A DNA stretch of 64,000 nt from JAXMEQ01 sp046348225. Lineage in GTDB: Bacteria > Pseudomonadota > Gammaproteobacteria > Burkholderiales > Burkholderiaceae_C. Of this stretch, positions 8,695-16,647 are shown piece by piece (positions within the stretch are counted from its first letter, which is position 1; each line of letters starts with the position of its first letter). The translations under genes and the position numbers were made by a program. The notes under the pieces were generated by a model that was not told where the DNA came from, did no database searches, and saw only the letters and a program-made list of their open reading frames with translations. The stretch spans positions 1-64,000 of the forward strand of contig JAXMEQ010000007.1 in assembly GCA_046348225.1 (NCBI GenBank), written 5' to 3'.

Positions 8695-10301
8695 GCTTGC
8701 CTCAGTTTGAATCGCTGGAGCTTGCCGGTTTCGGTCCGCGGCAGGCTGGGGGTGAACTCGATTTCGCGCGGGTACTTGAAGGGCGCAATCGTCGCCTTGA
8801 CGTGGTCCTGCAGCGCCTTGACCATGGCCGCGTCGCCCGCATGCCCCGGCTTGAGCACGACAAAGGCCTTAACGATCATGCCGCGCTCGTCATCAGGTTT
8901 GCCGACCACACCGCACTCGGCCACCGCCGGGTGCTTGAGCAGGGCATCTTCCACTTCGGGCCCGCCCACGTTGTAGCCGGCGGTGATGATCATGTCGTCG
9001 GCCCGGGCCTGATAGAAAAAGTAGCCGTCGGCGTCCTGCAGGAAGGCGTCACCGGGGAAGTTCCAGCCCGCCTTCACATAGTGGGCCTGGCGGGCATCCT
9101 CCAGGTACTTGCAACCCGTGGGGCCGATCACCGCCAGCTTGCCGACGGTGCCGCGCGGGACTTCGTTGCCGTCGTCGTCCACCACTTTGGCCGTGTAGCC
9201 TGGCACCACCTTGCCAATGGCGCCACGCCGCACCTCGCTGCCGGCGGACGAAATGAAGATGTGGAACATCTCGGTGGCGCCGATGCCATCCAGCATCTCG
9301 ATGCCGGTCGCATCCTTCCAGAGCTGGCGTGTCGCGTCGGGCAGGCCCTCGCCCGCACTCACGCAGATGCGCAGCGTGGGCACGCCATGCTGGCGTGCAA
9401 ACGGCGCCATCTGCCGGTAGAACGTGGGTGCGGTGTAGCAGATGGTGGCGCCCACTTCGTTGATGAGCTTGACCATGGCTTCCGGCGTGTAGGGAATGTC
9501 GGGGAAGTACACCGAGGCTCCAGCCCACATCGGGAACACCAGCAACCCGCCCAGGCCAAAGGTGAAGGCCAGAGGCGGTGAACCCATCATGATGTCGTCG
9601 GGCGTGGCCCGCAGCACATGGCGGGGCCAGGCTTCGCAGGCGGCCAGCACGTCGCGGTGGGTGTGCACGGCGGCCTTGGGCTTGCCGGTGGTGCCCGACG
9701 TGAACGCCATCAGCGCGATATCGTCGGCCGCCGTGGGGCAGGGCGTGAAGCGGCCATCTTTCTGCGCCGCGCGTACGGCCAGCGAGCCGGGTTCGTTCAT
9801 GAGGTTGAACGGCACGATGGTCTTCAGCACCGGATGCTCGCGCTGTGCCAGCTGTAATTCGTCCAGCAGCTTCGCGTCGCACAGCGCCACCGTGGGCTGC
9901 GACTTCTCGATGATGTCGCCCAGCTCGCGGGCCCGCAGCAGCGGCATGGTGGCGACCGCCACCAGCCCGGCCTTGACCACCGCCAGCCAGGCCAGCGCCA
10001 TGCCAATGGAGTTGCCGCCGCGCAGCAGCACGCGGTTGCCAGGCACCAGGCCGAGGTCTTCGGTCAGCACCTGCGCAATGCGGTCCACACGCGCTTTGGC
10101 TTCGGCATAGGTCAAGACAATTTTGGGCGAGCGCAGCATCGGCCTGTCGGCGAAGCCCTTGGCCTGCGCCTTGTCCAGCAGCGCCTCCACCAGGTTCACC
10201 GGGTCCGGGATCTTCAGTTCCGGCAAGTCATAGCGCAGCTGCGGCCATTGTTCGCGCGGCGGCAGTCGGTCGTGAACAAAGCGGTCGGTCTGTGCAGTCA
10301 T
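8691..10301 (-). CDS. Aryl-CoA ligase, probably 2-aminobenzoate (anthranilate)-CoA ligase
   Basis: 536 residues, adenylate-forming (ANL) family. The ATP-loop motif MAFTSGTTGKPKAAVHTHRD is near residue 200; later core motifs include GATEMFHIFISS, YVKAGWNFPGDAF and the hinge region YQARADDMIITAGYNVGGPEVEDAL, with the catalytic C-terminal Lys in ETGKLQRFKLR. Length and motif style match benzoate/2-aminobenzoate-CoA ligases rather than long-chain acyl ligases. It lies 4 bp after the acyl-CoA dehydrogenase and overlaps the RidA gene. It would activate the aromatic acid to its CoA thioester, the substrate of the fused monooxygenase at the head of the operon. The exact acid (2-aminobenzoate rather than benzoate or salicylate) is inferred from the neighbours. 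Confidence 0.85.
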   Translation of the reverse strand: MTAQTDRFVHDRLPPREQWPQLRYDLPELKIPDPVNLVEALLDKAQAKGFADRPMLRSPKIVLTYAEAKARVDRIAQVLTEDLGLVPGNRVLLRGGNSIGMALAWLAVVKAGLVAVATMPLLRARELGDIIEKSQPTVALCDAKLLDELQLAQREHPVLKTIVPFNLMNEPGSLAVRAAQKDGRFTPCPTAADDIALMAFTSGTTGKPKAAVHTHRDVLAACEAWPRHVLRATPDDIMMGSPPLAFTFGLGGLLVFPMWAGASVYFPDIPYTPEAMVKLINEVGATICYTAPTFYRQMAPFARQHGVPTLRICVSAGEGLPDATRQLWKDATGIEMLDGIGATEMFHIFISSAGSEVRRGAIGKVVPGYTAKVVDDDGNEVPRGTVGKLAVIGPTGCKYLEDARQAHYVKAGWNFPGDAFLQDADGYFFYQARADDMIITAGYNVGGPEVEDALLKHPAVAECGVVGKPDDERGMIVKAFVVLKPGHAGDAAMVKALQDHVKATIAPFKYPREIEFTPSLPRTETGKLQRFKLRQA

Positions 10302-10305
10302 GGTT

Positions 10306-11502
10306 TCACCCCTGCAGGACGGATTTGCCGATGATCAGCTGCTGCACCTCGGTAGCGCCTTCGTAGATGCGCAGCGAGCGGATGTCGCGGTACAGGCTTT
10401 CCACGCGCGTGCCCACCTTCACACCCAGGCCGCCATGCATCTGCAGTGCCATGTCGATCACGCGCTGCGCATTCTCGGTGGCGGTCATCTTGGCCATCGC
10501 GGCCTCTGCTGTGACGCGCACGCCGCCGCGCTTCTCGCCTTCGTCGCGCAGCCAGGCGGCGCGGTAGGTCAACAGCGCCGCAGCGTCGACCAGCGCCGCC
10601 ATCTCGCCCAGTTTGGCCTGCGTGAGCTGAAAGTCGGCCAGCGTCTGGCCAAACATCTGCCGCTGCCTGGCGTGCGCCACTGCCTCGGCCAGCGCGCGCC
10701 GCGCAAAGCCCAGCGCCGCCCCGGCCACCGAGGCCCGGAAGATGTCCAGCGTTTGCATGGCCAGCTTGAAGCCGCCATTCAGCGCGCCCAGCTGTGCGCT
10801 GGCGGGCACTTCGCAGTCCTTGAACTTCAGCGTGGCCAGTGGATGCGGTGCCATCACTTGAATGTGCTCGGTGCTGTCCAGCCCCGGCGCGTCGGCGTCC
10901 ACGATGAAGGCGGTGATGCCGCGGGTGCCGGCCGCCACGTCGGTCTTTGCGAACACGCAGTAAAAGTCGGCGATGCCGCCGTTGCTGATCCAGGTCTTGG
11001 TGCCGTTCAGCGTGTAGTGGTCAAAGGTGCTGCCAGCCCGCGTGGAAACTGCGTGAGACGCTATCATTTTCATAGCGCCCGCATCCGAGCCGGCGTCGGG
11101 TTCGCTGAGCGCAAACGCTGCGATCTTGTCGCCCCGCGCCACCGCGCCGAGGTAGGTCGCCTGTTGTGCGGGCGTGCCCGCCAGCGTGATGGCGCCGCTG
11201 CCCAGGCCCTGCATGGCAAAGGCAAAGTCGGCCAGCGGCGAATGGAAGGCCAGCGTCTCGCGCAGGATCACCAGCGCGCGCGAGTCCAGTCGTTCCAGCG
11301 CGCCGCCATGCGCGGCCGGCACGCAGTAGCGCAGCCAGCCGGCATCGCCCAACCGGCGCACCCACTCGCGGCAGGCCTCCCGGTCGTCGCGCTCGTCCAC
11401 CGTCTGCGCCTGCGCCCAGGCCACCAGCCGGGGGGCGAGTTCGCGGTGCGCGTCGTCGAAGAAGGGCAGGCCCAGGTGGGCAGTGGAGGGTGTCATGCTC
11501 AA
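10306..11502 (-). CDS. Acyl-CoA dehydrogenase with a repeat-derived internal insertion
   Basis: 398 residues, FAD-dependent acyl-CoA dehydrogenase. Family landmarks: FALSEPDAGSDAGA (FAD/substrate loop), TKTWISNG, FARRALAEAVAHARQRQMFG, and the C-terminal YRDIRSLRIYEGATEVQQLIIGK with the catalytic-region EGATE. Between GSDAGA and DHYTLNGTKTW, residues about 142-160 read AMKMIASHAVSTRAGSTF; relatives normally have a shorter connection here. This stretch is encoded by copy A of the dispersed palindromic repeat (11020-11078), so a mobile repeat appears to have been absorbed in frame. It overlaps the hydratase gene by 4 bp. Its likely role is desaturation of an alicyclic CoA intermediate after ring reduction. 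Confidence 0.88.
   Translation of the reverse strand: MSMTPSTAHLGLPFFDDAHRELAPRLVAWAQAQTVDERDDREACREWVRRLGDAGWLRYCVPAAHGGALERLDSRALVILRETLAFHSPLADFAFAMQGLGSGAITLAGTPAQQATYLGAVARGDKIAAFALSEPDAGSDAGAMKMIASHAVSTRAGSTFDHYTLNGTKTWISNGGIADFYCVFAKTDVAAGTRGITAFIVDADAPGLDSTEHIQVMAPHPLATLKFKDCEVPASAQLGALNGGFKLAMQTLDIFRASVAGAALGFARRALAEAVAHARQRQMFGQTLADFQLTQAKLGEMAALVDAAALLTYRAAWLRDEGEKRGGVRVTAEAAMAKMTATENAQRVIDMALQMHGGLGVKVGTRVESLYRDIRSLRIYEGATEVQQLIIGKSVLQG
11020..11078 (-). repeat. Dispersed palindromic repeat, copy A (inside acyl-CoA dehydrogenase)
   Basis: Contains the core palindrome CGCTAT-n6-ATAGCG at about 11060-11077, followed on the minus strand by the family tail. Aligned with copy G, more than half the bases match along about 58 bp. 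In the host gene it is read GCT ATG AAA ATG ATA GCG, i.e. A-M-K-M-I-A. Strand is given relative to the orientation of copy B. Confidence 0.75.
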
Positions 11503-12353
11503 TCTCCACCAAACACGGGCTTTTGTTTCGCGGCGAACGCCTCATAGGCACGGGTGAAGTCCTGCGTCTGCATGCAGATGGCCTGGGCCTGGGCTTCGAC
11601 CTCAATGGCCTGCTCAATGGTCATGGCCCATTCCTGCTGCAACATGGTCTTGGTCATGCCATGCGCAAAGGTCGGGCCCGCGGCCAGTTCACGGGCCATG
11701 GCCTGCGCCTTCGGCAGCAGGTCCGCGCTGTCATGCAGCGCATTGAAGAAGCCCCAGGCCAGGCCTTCCTCGGCGGTCATGGCGCGACCGGTGAACAGCA
11801 GCTCCGATGCCCGCCCCTGGCCGATCACGCGCGGCAGCAGCGCGCAGGCGCCCATGTCGGCGCCGGCCAGGCCGACGCGGGTGAACAGAAACGCGGTTTT
11901 GGTGGCGGCGCTGCCGTAGCGCAAATCGCAGGCCAGCGCCATCATGGCGCCGGCACCGGCACACACGCCGTCGATGGCGCCCACCACCGGCTGGGGGCAG
12001 TTGCGCATGGCCTTGACCAGATCGCCCGTCATGCGCGTGAACTCCAGCAGCTCGGGCATGCTCATCCTGGTGAGCGGGCCGATGATTTCGTGCACGTCAC
12101 CGCCCGAGCAGAAGTTGCCGCCCGCGCCGGTCACCACCACCACCTTCACGTCCGTGGCGAAGCGCAACGCATGGAACAGGTCGCGCAGCTCGGCATAGGA
12201 GTCAAACGTCAGCGGGTTCTTGCGCTCGGGGCGGTTCAGCGTGACAGTGCCCACGCCGTCGGCAAAGGCCCAGCTGAAATGCCGCGCCTGGTAGTGGGCC
12301 TTTGCGTCAAACTGCGCACGCATGGGGTTGGTGGGGCTGATGAAGTGCTTCAT
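11499..12353 (-). CDS. Enoyl-CoA hydratase/isomerase family protein
   Basis: 284 residues, crotonase fold. Start at 12353 (MKHFISPTNP) is preferred over an upstream in-frame codon because it overlaps the MarR stop as ATGA. Landmarks: oxyanion-hole strands VVVVTGAGGNFCSGGDVHEI and the second glycine-rich segment GVCAGAGAMMALACDLRYG, then ARVGLAGADMGACALLPRVIG with a conserved-type acidic/Gly-rich active site helix. The C-terminal part ends AYEAFAAKQKPVFGGD. Within the operon it would hydrate the unsaturated CoA ester produced by the dehydrogenase, in a beta-oxidation-like sequence. Confidence 0.88.
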   Translation of the reverse strand: MKHFISPTNPMRAQFDAKAHYQARHFSWAFADGVGTVTLNRPERKNPLTFDSYAELRDLFHALRFATDVKVVVVTGAGGNFCSGGDVHEIIGPLTRMSMPELLEFTRMTGDLVKAMRNCPQPVVGAIDGVCAGAGAMMALACDLRYGSAATKTAFLFTRVGLAGADMGACALLPRVIGQGRASELLFTGRAMTAEEGLAWGFFNALHDSADLLPKAQAMARELAAGPTFAHGMTKTMLQQEWAMTIEQAIEVEAQAQAICMQTQDFTRAYEAFAAKQKPVFGGD

Positions 12354-12829
12354 GGCGATTCCGTAGCAGACATGCTGTGTTCCTTGACCTTGCCCAGCAG
12401 CTTGTGCAGCGTGGCCACTTCCCGTGCACTCAGGCCGTCGAAGGCCGAGACAATCCATTGCTCGTGTGCGTGGGCCATTTCATGGAACTGGCGGCGCCCG
12501 CGCGTGGTCAGCCGCACCCGGTAGGCGCGCCGGTCGCCCTCCACATCCACGCGTTCCACCAGGCCTTCCGTCACCAGCTGGTCGGTGATGCCGGTGACGT
12601 TGCCGCCGGTGACCATCATGCGGCGCGACAGTTCGTTCATCTTGAGGCCGTCGGGCGCGCGTTCCAGCTGCGACATCAGGTCAAAGCGCGGCAACGTGGT
12701 GTCGAACTGTTCGCGCAGACGGCTGCGCACCTGCTTTTCCACCAGCTGGGTGCAGGTCAGCAGGCGCAGCCACAGGCGCAGCGCCTCGGGGTGCTCGCTG
12801 TGGGCCCGGGCTTCCAGATCCATGGTCAT
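12350..12829 (-). CDS. MarR-family transcriptional repressor of the aromatic-CoA operon
   Basis: 159 residues, winged-helix MarR fold: LFDLMSQLERAPDGLKMNELSRRMMVTGGNVTGITDQLVTEGLVERVDVEGDRRAYRVRLT is a classic recognition-helix plus wing arrangement. It is embedded in the operon, overlapping the monooxygenase stop and the hydratase start by 4 bp each. MarR proteins of aromatic-acid clusters usually respond to the CoA thioester of the substrate; that is family knowledge, not visible here. A perfect 18-bp palindrome at 15182-15199 in the operon promoter is the obvious operator, implying autorepression. Confidence 0.9.
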   Translation of the reverse strand: MTMDLEARAHSEHPEALRLWLRLLTCTQLVEKQVRSRLREQFDTTLPRFDLMSQLERAPDGLKMNELSRRMMVTGGNVTGITDQLVTEGLVERVDVEGDRRAYRVRLTTRGRRQFHEMAHAHEQWIVSAFDGLSAREVATLHKLLGKVKEHSMSATESP

Positions 12830-15174
12830 GTCCCTTCCTCACTTGCTATTGTTTTGATAGCGTCTTGCGCAGTATTGGCGAGGGCTACAGCCTCTTTTTG
12901 CTTCAAGGCTTCGCGGTAAAGCTGGTCACGCCCGCTCAGGTACGCACGGGGCCATTCGACCGCGCGGCTGCCCAGGCGTGCGGCCTCGTGCAGGGTCCAG
13001 GCCGGGTCGGCCAGGTGTGGGCGGGCCACGGCGCACAGGTCGGCCCGCCCCGCACCGATGATGCTGTTGGCGTGGTCGGCCTCGCTGATCGCACCCACGG
13101 CAATGGTGCGGATGCCCACCTCGTTGCGGATGCGGTCGGCAAACGGCGTCTGGTACATGCGACCATAGACCGGCCTGGCCTGGCGGGTGGTCTGGCCCGA
13201 CGACACGTCAATGAAGTCCGCGCCTGCCGCCTTGAACAGCCGCGCCATGGCCACGGCGTCGTCGGCCGTGTTGCCGCCGGGCGCCCAGTCGTGCGCAGAA
13301 ATGCGCACGCTCATCGGCAGGTGGGCAGGCCACTCCGCGCGCATGGCGGCAAACACCTCCAGCGGGTAACGACAACGCGCTTCGAGGCTGCCGCCATAGT
13401 CGTCGGTGCGCAGGTTGGTCAGCGGGCAGATGAAGCTCGACAGCAGGTAGCCGTGCGCGCAGTGCAGCTCCAGCCAGTCGAAGCCAGCCGCCGCCGCACG
13501 CCGCGTGGAGGCGACGAACGCTTCGGTCAGTGCGTCCATGTCGGCCCGCGTCATGGCGCGCGGCACCTGGTTCTGCGGGCCATAGGGCACCGCGCTGGCG
13601 GCCAGCAGGGGCCAATTGCCTTGCGGCAGCGGCTCGTCCATCTGTTCCCATCCCAGCTGGGTCGAGCCCTTGGGCCCGCTGTGGCCCAGCTGCAGGCCGA
13701 TCTTTGCACTGCTCTGGCCGTGCACAAAGTCGGTGATGCGGCGGAACGCCGCTTGCTGCGCGTCGTTCCACAGCCCGGGGCAGCCAGGGGTGATGCGGCC
13801 TTCCGGTGTGGGGCTGGTCATCTCCACAAACACCAGCGCCGCACCGCCCAGGGCGCGCGCGCCGAGGTGCACCAGATGAAAGTCCTGCGGCACCCCATCG
13901 ACCGCGCTGTAGGTGGCCATGGGCGAGACGACGATGCGGTTCTTGAGCTGCACATCGCGCACCTTCAGCGGGGTGAGCATGGGCAGCACCGGCTTGCCAC
14001 CGGCCAGCCAGGCCTCGTAGCCCTCCAGCCACTGCGCGTCGCGCAGCCGCAGGTTCTCGTGGCTGATGCGCTGGCTGCGCGTCAGCAGCGAATAGGCAAA
14101 CTGCTCGATTTCCATGCCGCTGTAGCGTTCCACGTTCTCGAACCATTCGGTCGAGTTGCGTGCCGCGTTCTGGATCTTCAGCACCTCCACGCTGCGCCGG
14201 GCTTCGTAGCCCTGCAGCACGGTGTCCAGATCATGGCCGGTGGCAAATTCATTGGCCAGGTCAATCGCGTCTTCCAGCGCCAGCTTGGTGCCGCTGCCAA
14301 TCGAAAAATGCGCGGTGTGGGCGGCGTCGCCCATCAGCACGATGGGCACTTGCCTGCCATTGACGGTCTCGCGGTGCACCCAGGTCTTGCATACCACCCG
14401 CGGGAAGCGGATCCAGATGGCCGAGCCGCGCAGGTGCGAGGCATTGCTGATGAGGGCGTTGCCGTCCAGGTACCTGGCGAACAGCCGCTCGCAAAAGGCA
14501 ATCGCGTCTTCCTGGCTCATGCGGTCCAGCCCATGGGCCTTCCACACCGCCTCGGGCGTTTCGACGATGAAGGTCGAGGTGTCGTCGTTGAACTTGTAGG
14601 CATGGGCCTGGAACCAGCCATGCTCGGTCTTCTCGAAGGCAAAGGTAAAGGCGTCGAAGGTCTTGCGCGTGCCCAGCCAGACAAAGCGGCATTCGCGCAG
14701 GTCCACATCCGGCTCGAAGGTGGTGGCGTAACGGTTGCGGATGCGGCTGTTCAGCCCGTCGCTCGCGATCACGATGTCGGCGTTGTACTGCGCGGCCAGG
14801 GCCTGGTCGTCTGCCACATCGGTTTCAAACACCAGCTCCACGCCGAGTTCGAGGCAGCGGTCCTGCAGGATGTTGAGCAGGCGCTTGCGGCCAATGCCGC
14901 AGAAGCCGTGGCCGGTGGAGCGAACCGAACGGCCCTTGAAGAACACCTCGATGTCGTCCCAGTGGTTGAAGGCGTCGGCAATCAGGCGGGCACTGGGCGC
15001 GTCGGCAGCACGCAGGTTGCCAAGCGTCTGGTCCGACAGCACCACGCCCCAGCCAAAGGTGTCAAACGGACGGTTGCGCTCGACCACCACCACGCGGTGG
15101 CCCGGATCGCGCTGTTTCATGAGCAGCGCGAAGTACAGGCCGGCGGGGCCACCGCCAATGCACAGGATATTCAT
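12826..15174 (-). CDS. Fused FAD monooxygenase / old-yellow-enzyme reductase (2-aminobenzoyl-CoA monooxygenase/reductase-like)
   Basis: 782 residues from ATG at 15174 (MNILCIGGGPAGLYFALLMK, the FAD GxGxxG motif). The N-terminal half is a group A flavin hydroxylase with DG-type and GD motifs (VIASDGLNSRIRNRY, PIVLMGDAAHTAHFSIGSG). From about residue 400 an FMN TIM-barrel of the old-yellow-enzyme family begins (LTPLKVRDVQLKNRIVVSPM; WLELHCAHGYLLSSFICPLTN). This two-domain design matches 2-aminobenzoyl-CoA monooxygenase/reductase and proteins annotated as bifunctional salicylyl-CoA 5-hydroxylase/oxidoreductase. With a RidA deaminase and dehydrogenase in the operon, the anthranilate pathway is favoured. 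The C-terminus (residues about 757-777, EAVALANTAQDAIKTIAS) is encoded by repeat copy B. The operator lies 8 bp upstream of the start. Confidence 0.88.
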   Translation of the reverse strand: MNILCIGGGPAGLYFALLMKQRDPGHRVVVVERNRPFDTFGWGVVLSDQTLGNLRAADAPSARLIADAFNHWDDIEVFFKGRSVRSTGHGFCGIGRKRLLNILQDRCLELGVELVFETDVADDQALAAQYNADIVIASDGLNSRIRNRYATTFEPDVDLRECRFVWLGTRKTFDAFTFAFEKTEHGWFQAHAYKFNDDTSTFIVETPEAVWKAHGLDRMSQEDAIAFCERLFARYLDGNALISNASHLRGSAIWIRFPRVVCKTWVHRETVNGRQVPIVLMGDAAHTAHFSIGSGTKLALEDAIDLANEFATGHDLDTVLQGYEARRSVEVLKIQNAARNSTEWFENVERYSGMEIEQFAYSLLTRSQRISHENLRLRDAQWLEGYEAWLAGGKPVLPMLTPLKVRDVQLKNRIVVSPMATYSAVDGVPQDFHLVHLGARALGGAALVFVEMTSPTPEGRITPGCPGLWNDAQQAAFRRITDFVHGQSSAKIGLQLGHSGPKGSTQLGWEQMDEPLPQGNWPLLAASAVPYGPQNQVPRAMTRADMDALTEAFVASTRRAAAAGFDWLELHCAHGYLLSSFICPLTNLRTDDYGGSLEARCRYPLEVFAAMRAEWPAHLPMSVRISAHDWAPGGNTADDAVAMARLFKAAGADFIDVSSGQTTRQARPVYGRMYQTPFADRIRNEVGIRTIAVGAISEADHANSIIGAGRADLCAVARPHLADPAWTLHEAARLGSRAVEWPRAYLSGRDQLYREALKQKEAVALANTAQDAIKTIASEEGT
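12843..12906 (+). repeat. Dispersed palindromic repeat, copy B (C-terminus of the fused monooxygenase)
   Basis: GCTATTGTTTTGATAGC at 12845-12861, then CTTGCGCAGTATTGGCGAGG and a CTACAGCC...TTTTTGCTT tail; this is the best-preserved copy and sets the reference orientation. It is read antisense by the host gene as A-I-K-T-I-A in the same codon phase as the other intragenic copies. Confidence 0.8.
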
Positions 15175-15210
15175 GAAGAAATAGTTTAGGCCTAAACTAA
15201 ATCCTGTCAA
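15175..15210 (-). promoter_or_regulatory. MarR operator and promoter of the aromatic-CoA operon
   Basis: TAGTTTAGGCCTAAACTA (15182-15199) is a perfect 18-bp palindrome. On the minus strand TTGACA (15205-15210) and TAAACT (15183-15188) are 16 bp apart, so the palindrome fills the spacer and the -10 box. The start codon A is only 9 nt after the -10 box, which would make the mRNA leaderless or nearly so; no Shine-Dalgarno sequence is visible. Confidence 0.75.
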
Positions 15211-15287
15211 CAGGGTTGGCCCCGGACCGGCGCTGGCGGCGCACAATGGGTGCCAGGGGCCGCCATGGCCCGCAAGGAGTTCAGCGC

Positions 15288-15605
15288 ATGATCTACAAGT
15301 TCAAGTCCAAGGCCGCGGGCGATCTCATCATGCTCGAGCCGCAGGGCCGGCGGCTGCTCGACATCATTGGCAAGGATGCTGGTCCCAAAGGCATCATCAC
15401 GGCCGCCCAGCTGGCGGCGGCCATTGCGGCGCTGGAAGCTGCGGTGGCCCAGGACGAGGCGCAGCGTCAGGGCGCTGCGGCGCCCGACGACGATGCCGCG
15501 CCACCGGGCGCCGACAGCGTCAGTCTGCGCCAGCGCACCAAGCCGTTCCTGGACATGCTGCGCCGCTGTGACGCCGCCGGGGCTGACGTCGTCTGGGGCG
15601 TGTAA
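15288..15605 (+). CDS. DUF1840 family protein
   Basis: 105 residues, ATG at 15288 preceded by AAGGAG. The opening MIYKFKSKAAGDLIML and central IIGKDAGPKGIITAAQLAAAIAAL are the hallmarks of the small cytoplasmic DUF1840 family of betaproteobacteria; a C-terminal LRQRTKPFLDMLRRCDAAGADVVWGV helix is also typical. The family has no assigned function. It stands divergent from the aromatic-CoA operon, convergent with the Bug receptor, and is probably a single-gene unit. Confidence 0.85.
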   Translation: MIYKFKSKAAGDLIMLEPQGRRLLDIIGKDAGPKGIITAAQLAAAIAALEAAVAQDEAQRQGAAAPDDDAAPPGADSVSLRQRTKPFLDMLRRCDAAGADVVWGV

Positions 15606-15620
15606 CCCGTTCGTTGTCGC

Positions 15621-16637
15621 TCAGTCGACCTTGGCGCCCGAGGCCTTGACCACGGGTTGCCACTTCTTGAGCTCGGCGTCGATCATCCGGGCGAACTCGG
15701 CGGGGGTGTTGCCACTGGGGATGGCGCCATTGGCCAGCAACCGCTCCTTCACTGCAGGCGCGTTCAAGGCCTTGGCGGTCTCCTGCTGGATGCGGTTGAC
15801 GATGTCCATCGAGGTGCCCGCCGGCGCCAGCAGGCCAAACCACGAGCTGGCCTCAAAGCCCTTGAGCGCGGGGCCACCGGCCTGCTCCACGGTCGGCACA
15901 TCGGGCAGCGCGGCCGAGCGCTGGGCGCTGGTCACCGCGAGGGCCTTGAGCTTGCCGGCGCGGATAAGCTGCATCGACGAGGGCAGGTTGTCGAACATCA
16001 CGTCCATGTCACCGCCCACCAGGCCCAGCAGGGCCGGGCCCGAGCCGCCGTACGGAAAGTGCGTCATGTAGGTGCCGGTCATGGACTTGAACAGCTCGCC
16101 CGCCAGGTGGATGGAGGTGCCATTTCCGCTGGACGCCATGTTCAGCTTGCCGGGGTTGGCCTTGGCGTACTTCAGGAAGTCGGCGACCGAATGGATGTTG
16201 CGCGCGGCGGCTTTCTCCGCGTTGACCACCATCACATTGGGCACGCCCGCCACCAGCGTGATAGGCACAAAATCTTTTTGCGGGTCGAACGGCATGCGCG
16301 TGTACAGCCATTTGTTGATGGACTGGGTGCCGACCGTGCCCATCAGCAGGGTGTAGCCGTCGTTGGGGGCCTTGGCCACCAGGTCCGCACCAATGTTGCC
16401 GCCCGCGCCGGCGCGGTTTTCCACCACGAACTGCTGGCCGAATGCCCTGGACAGTTCGGGCGCGATCGCGCGTGCCAGGATGTCGGTGGTGCCGCCGGGT
16501 GCGAAGGGCACGACGATGCGTACCGGCTTGGTGGGCCAGGTGGCCTGGGCCAGTGCCGGGCTTGCTATAAAAGTAATAGCGGCTGACGCAGCAGCGGCGA
16601 GGGCCAGGCGGCGATTTGTCTTGAAGCGGGATTGCAT
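15621..16637 (-). CDS. Bug/TctC-family periplasmic solute receptor
   Basis: 338 residues with a signal peptide (cleavage likely at ALA-QATWP near residue 30). The mature start TKPVRIVVPFAPGGTTDILARAIAPELSRAFGQQFVVENRAGAGGNIGA is diagnostic of Bug receptors, which bind carboxylates and other small organic acids for tripartite tricarboxylate transporters. No TctA/TctB membrane genes are nearby, which is common for this expanded family in Burkholderiales. The hydrophobic core of the signal peptide, LALAAAASAAITFIASPALA, is largely encoded by repeat copy C. It follows a small unknown gene by 10 nt. Confidence 0.9.
   Translation of the reverse strand: MQSRFKTNRRLALAAAASAAITFIASPALAQATWPTKPVRIVVPFAPGGTTDILARAIAPELSRAFGQQFVVENRAGAGGNIGADLVAKAPNDGYTLLMGTVGTQSINKWLYTRMPFDPQKDFVPITLVAGVPNVMVVNAEKAAARNIHSVADFLKYAKANPGKLNMASSGNGTSIHLAGELFKSMTGTYMTHFPYGGSGPALLGLVGGDMDVMFDNLPSSMQLIRAGKLKALAVTSAQRSAALPDVPTVEQAGGPALKGFEASSWFGLLAPAGTSMDIVNRIQQETAKALNAPAVKERLLANGAIPSGNTPAEFARMIDAELKKWQPVVKASGAKVD
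16561..16625 (+). repeat. Dispersed palindromic repeat, copy C (signal peptide of Bug receptor)
   Basis: CTTGCTATAAAAGTAATAGC (16561-16580) followed by GGCTGACGCAGCAGCGGCGA, GGG, and a TTTGTCTTGAAGC tail aligns along its length with copy B. It is read antisense by the receptor gene as A-I-T-F-I-A within the signal peptide (residues about 5-26). Confidence 0.65.
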
Positions 16638-16647
16638 GGTGTCTCCT

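Noticed and set aside
12865..15189. A 774-codon open frame on the plus strand opposite the fused monooxygenase
   Set aside because: It is a mirror of a clearly conserved gene; high GC leaves the antisense frame free of stops, and the translation is low-complexity with no domains.
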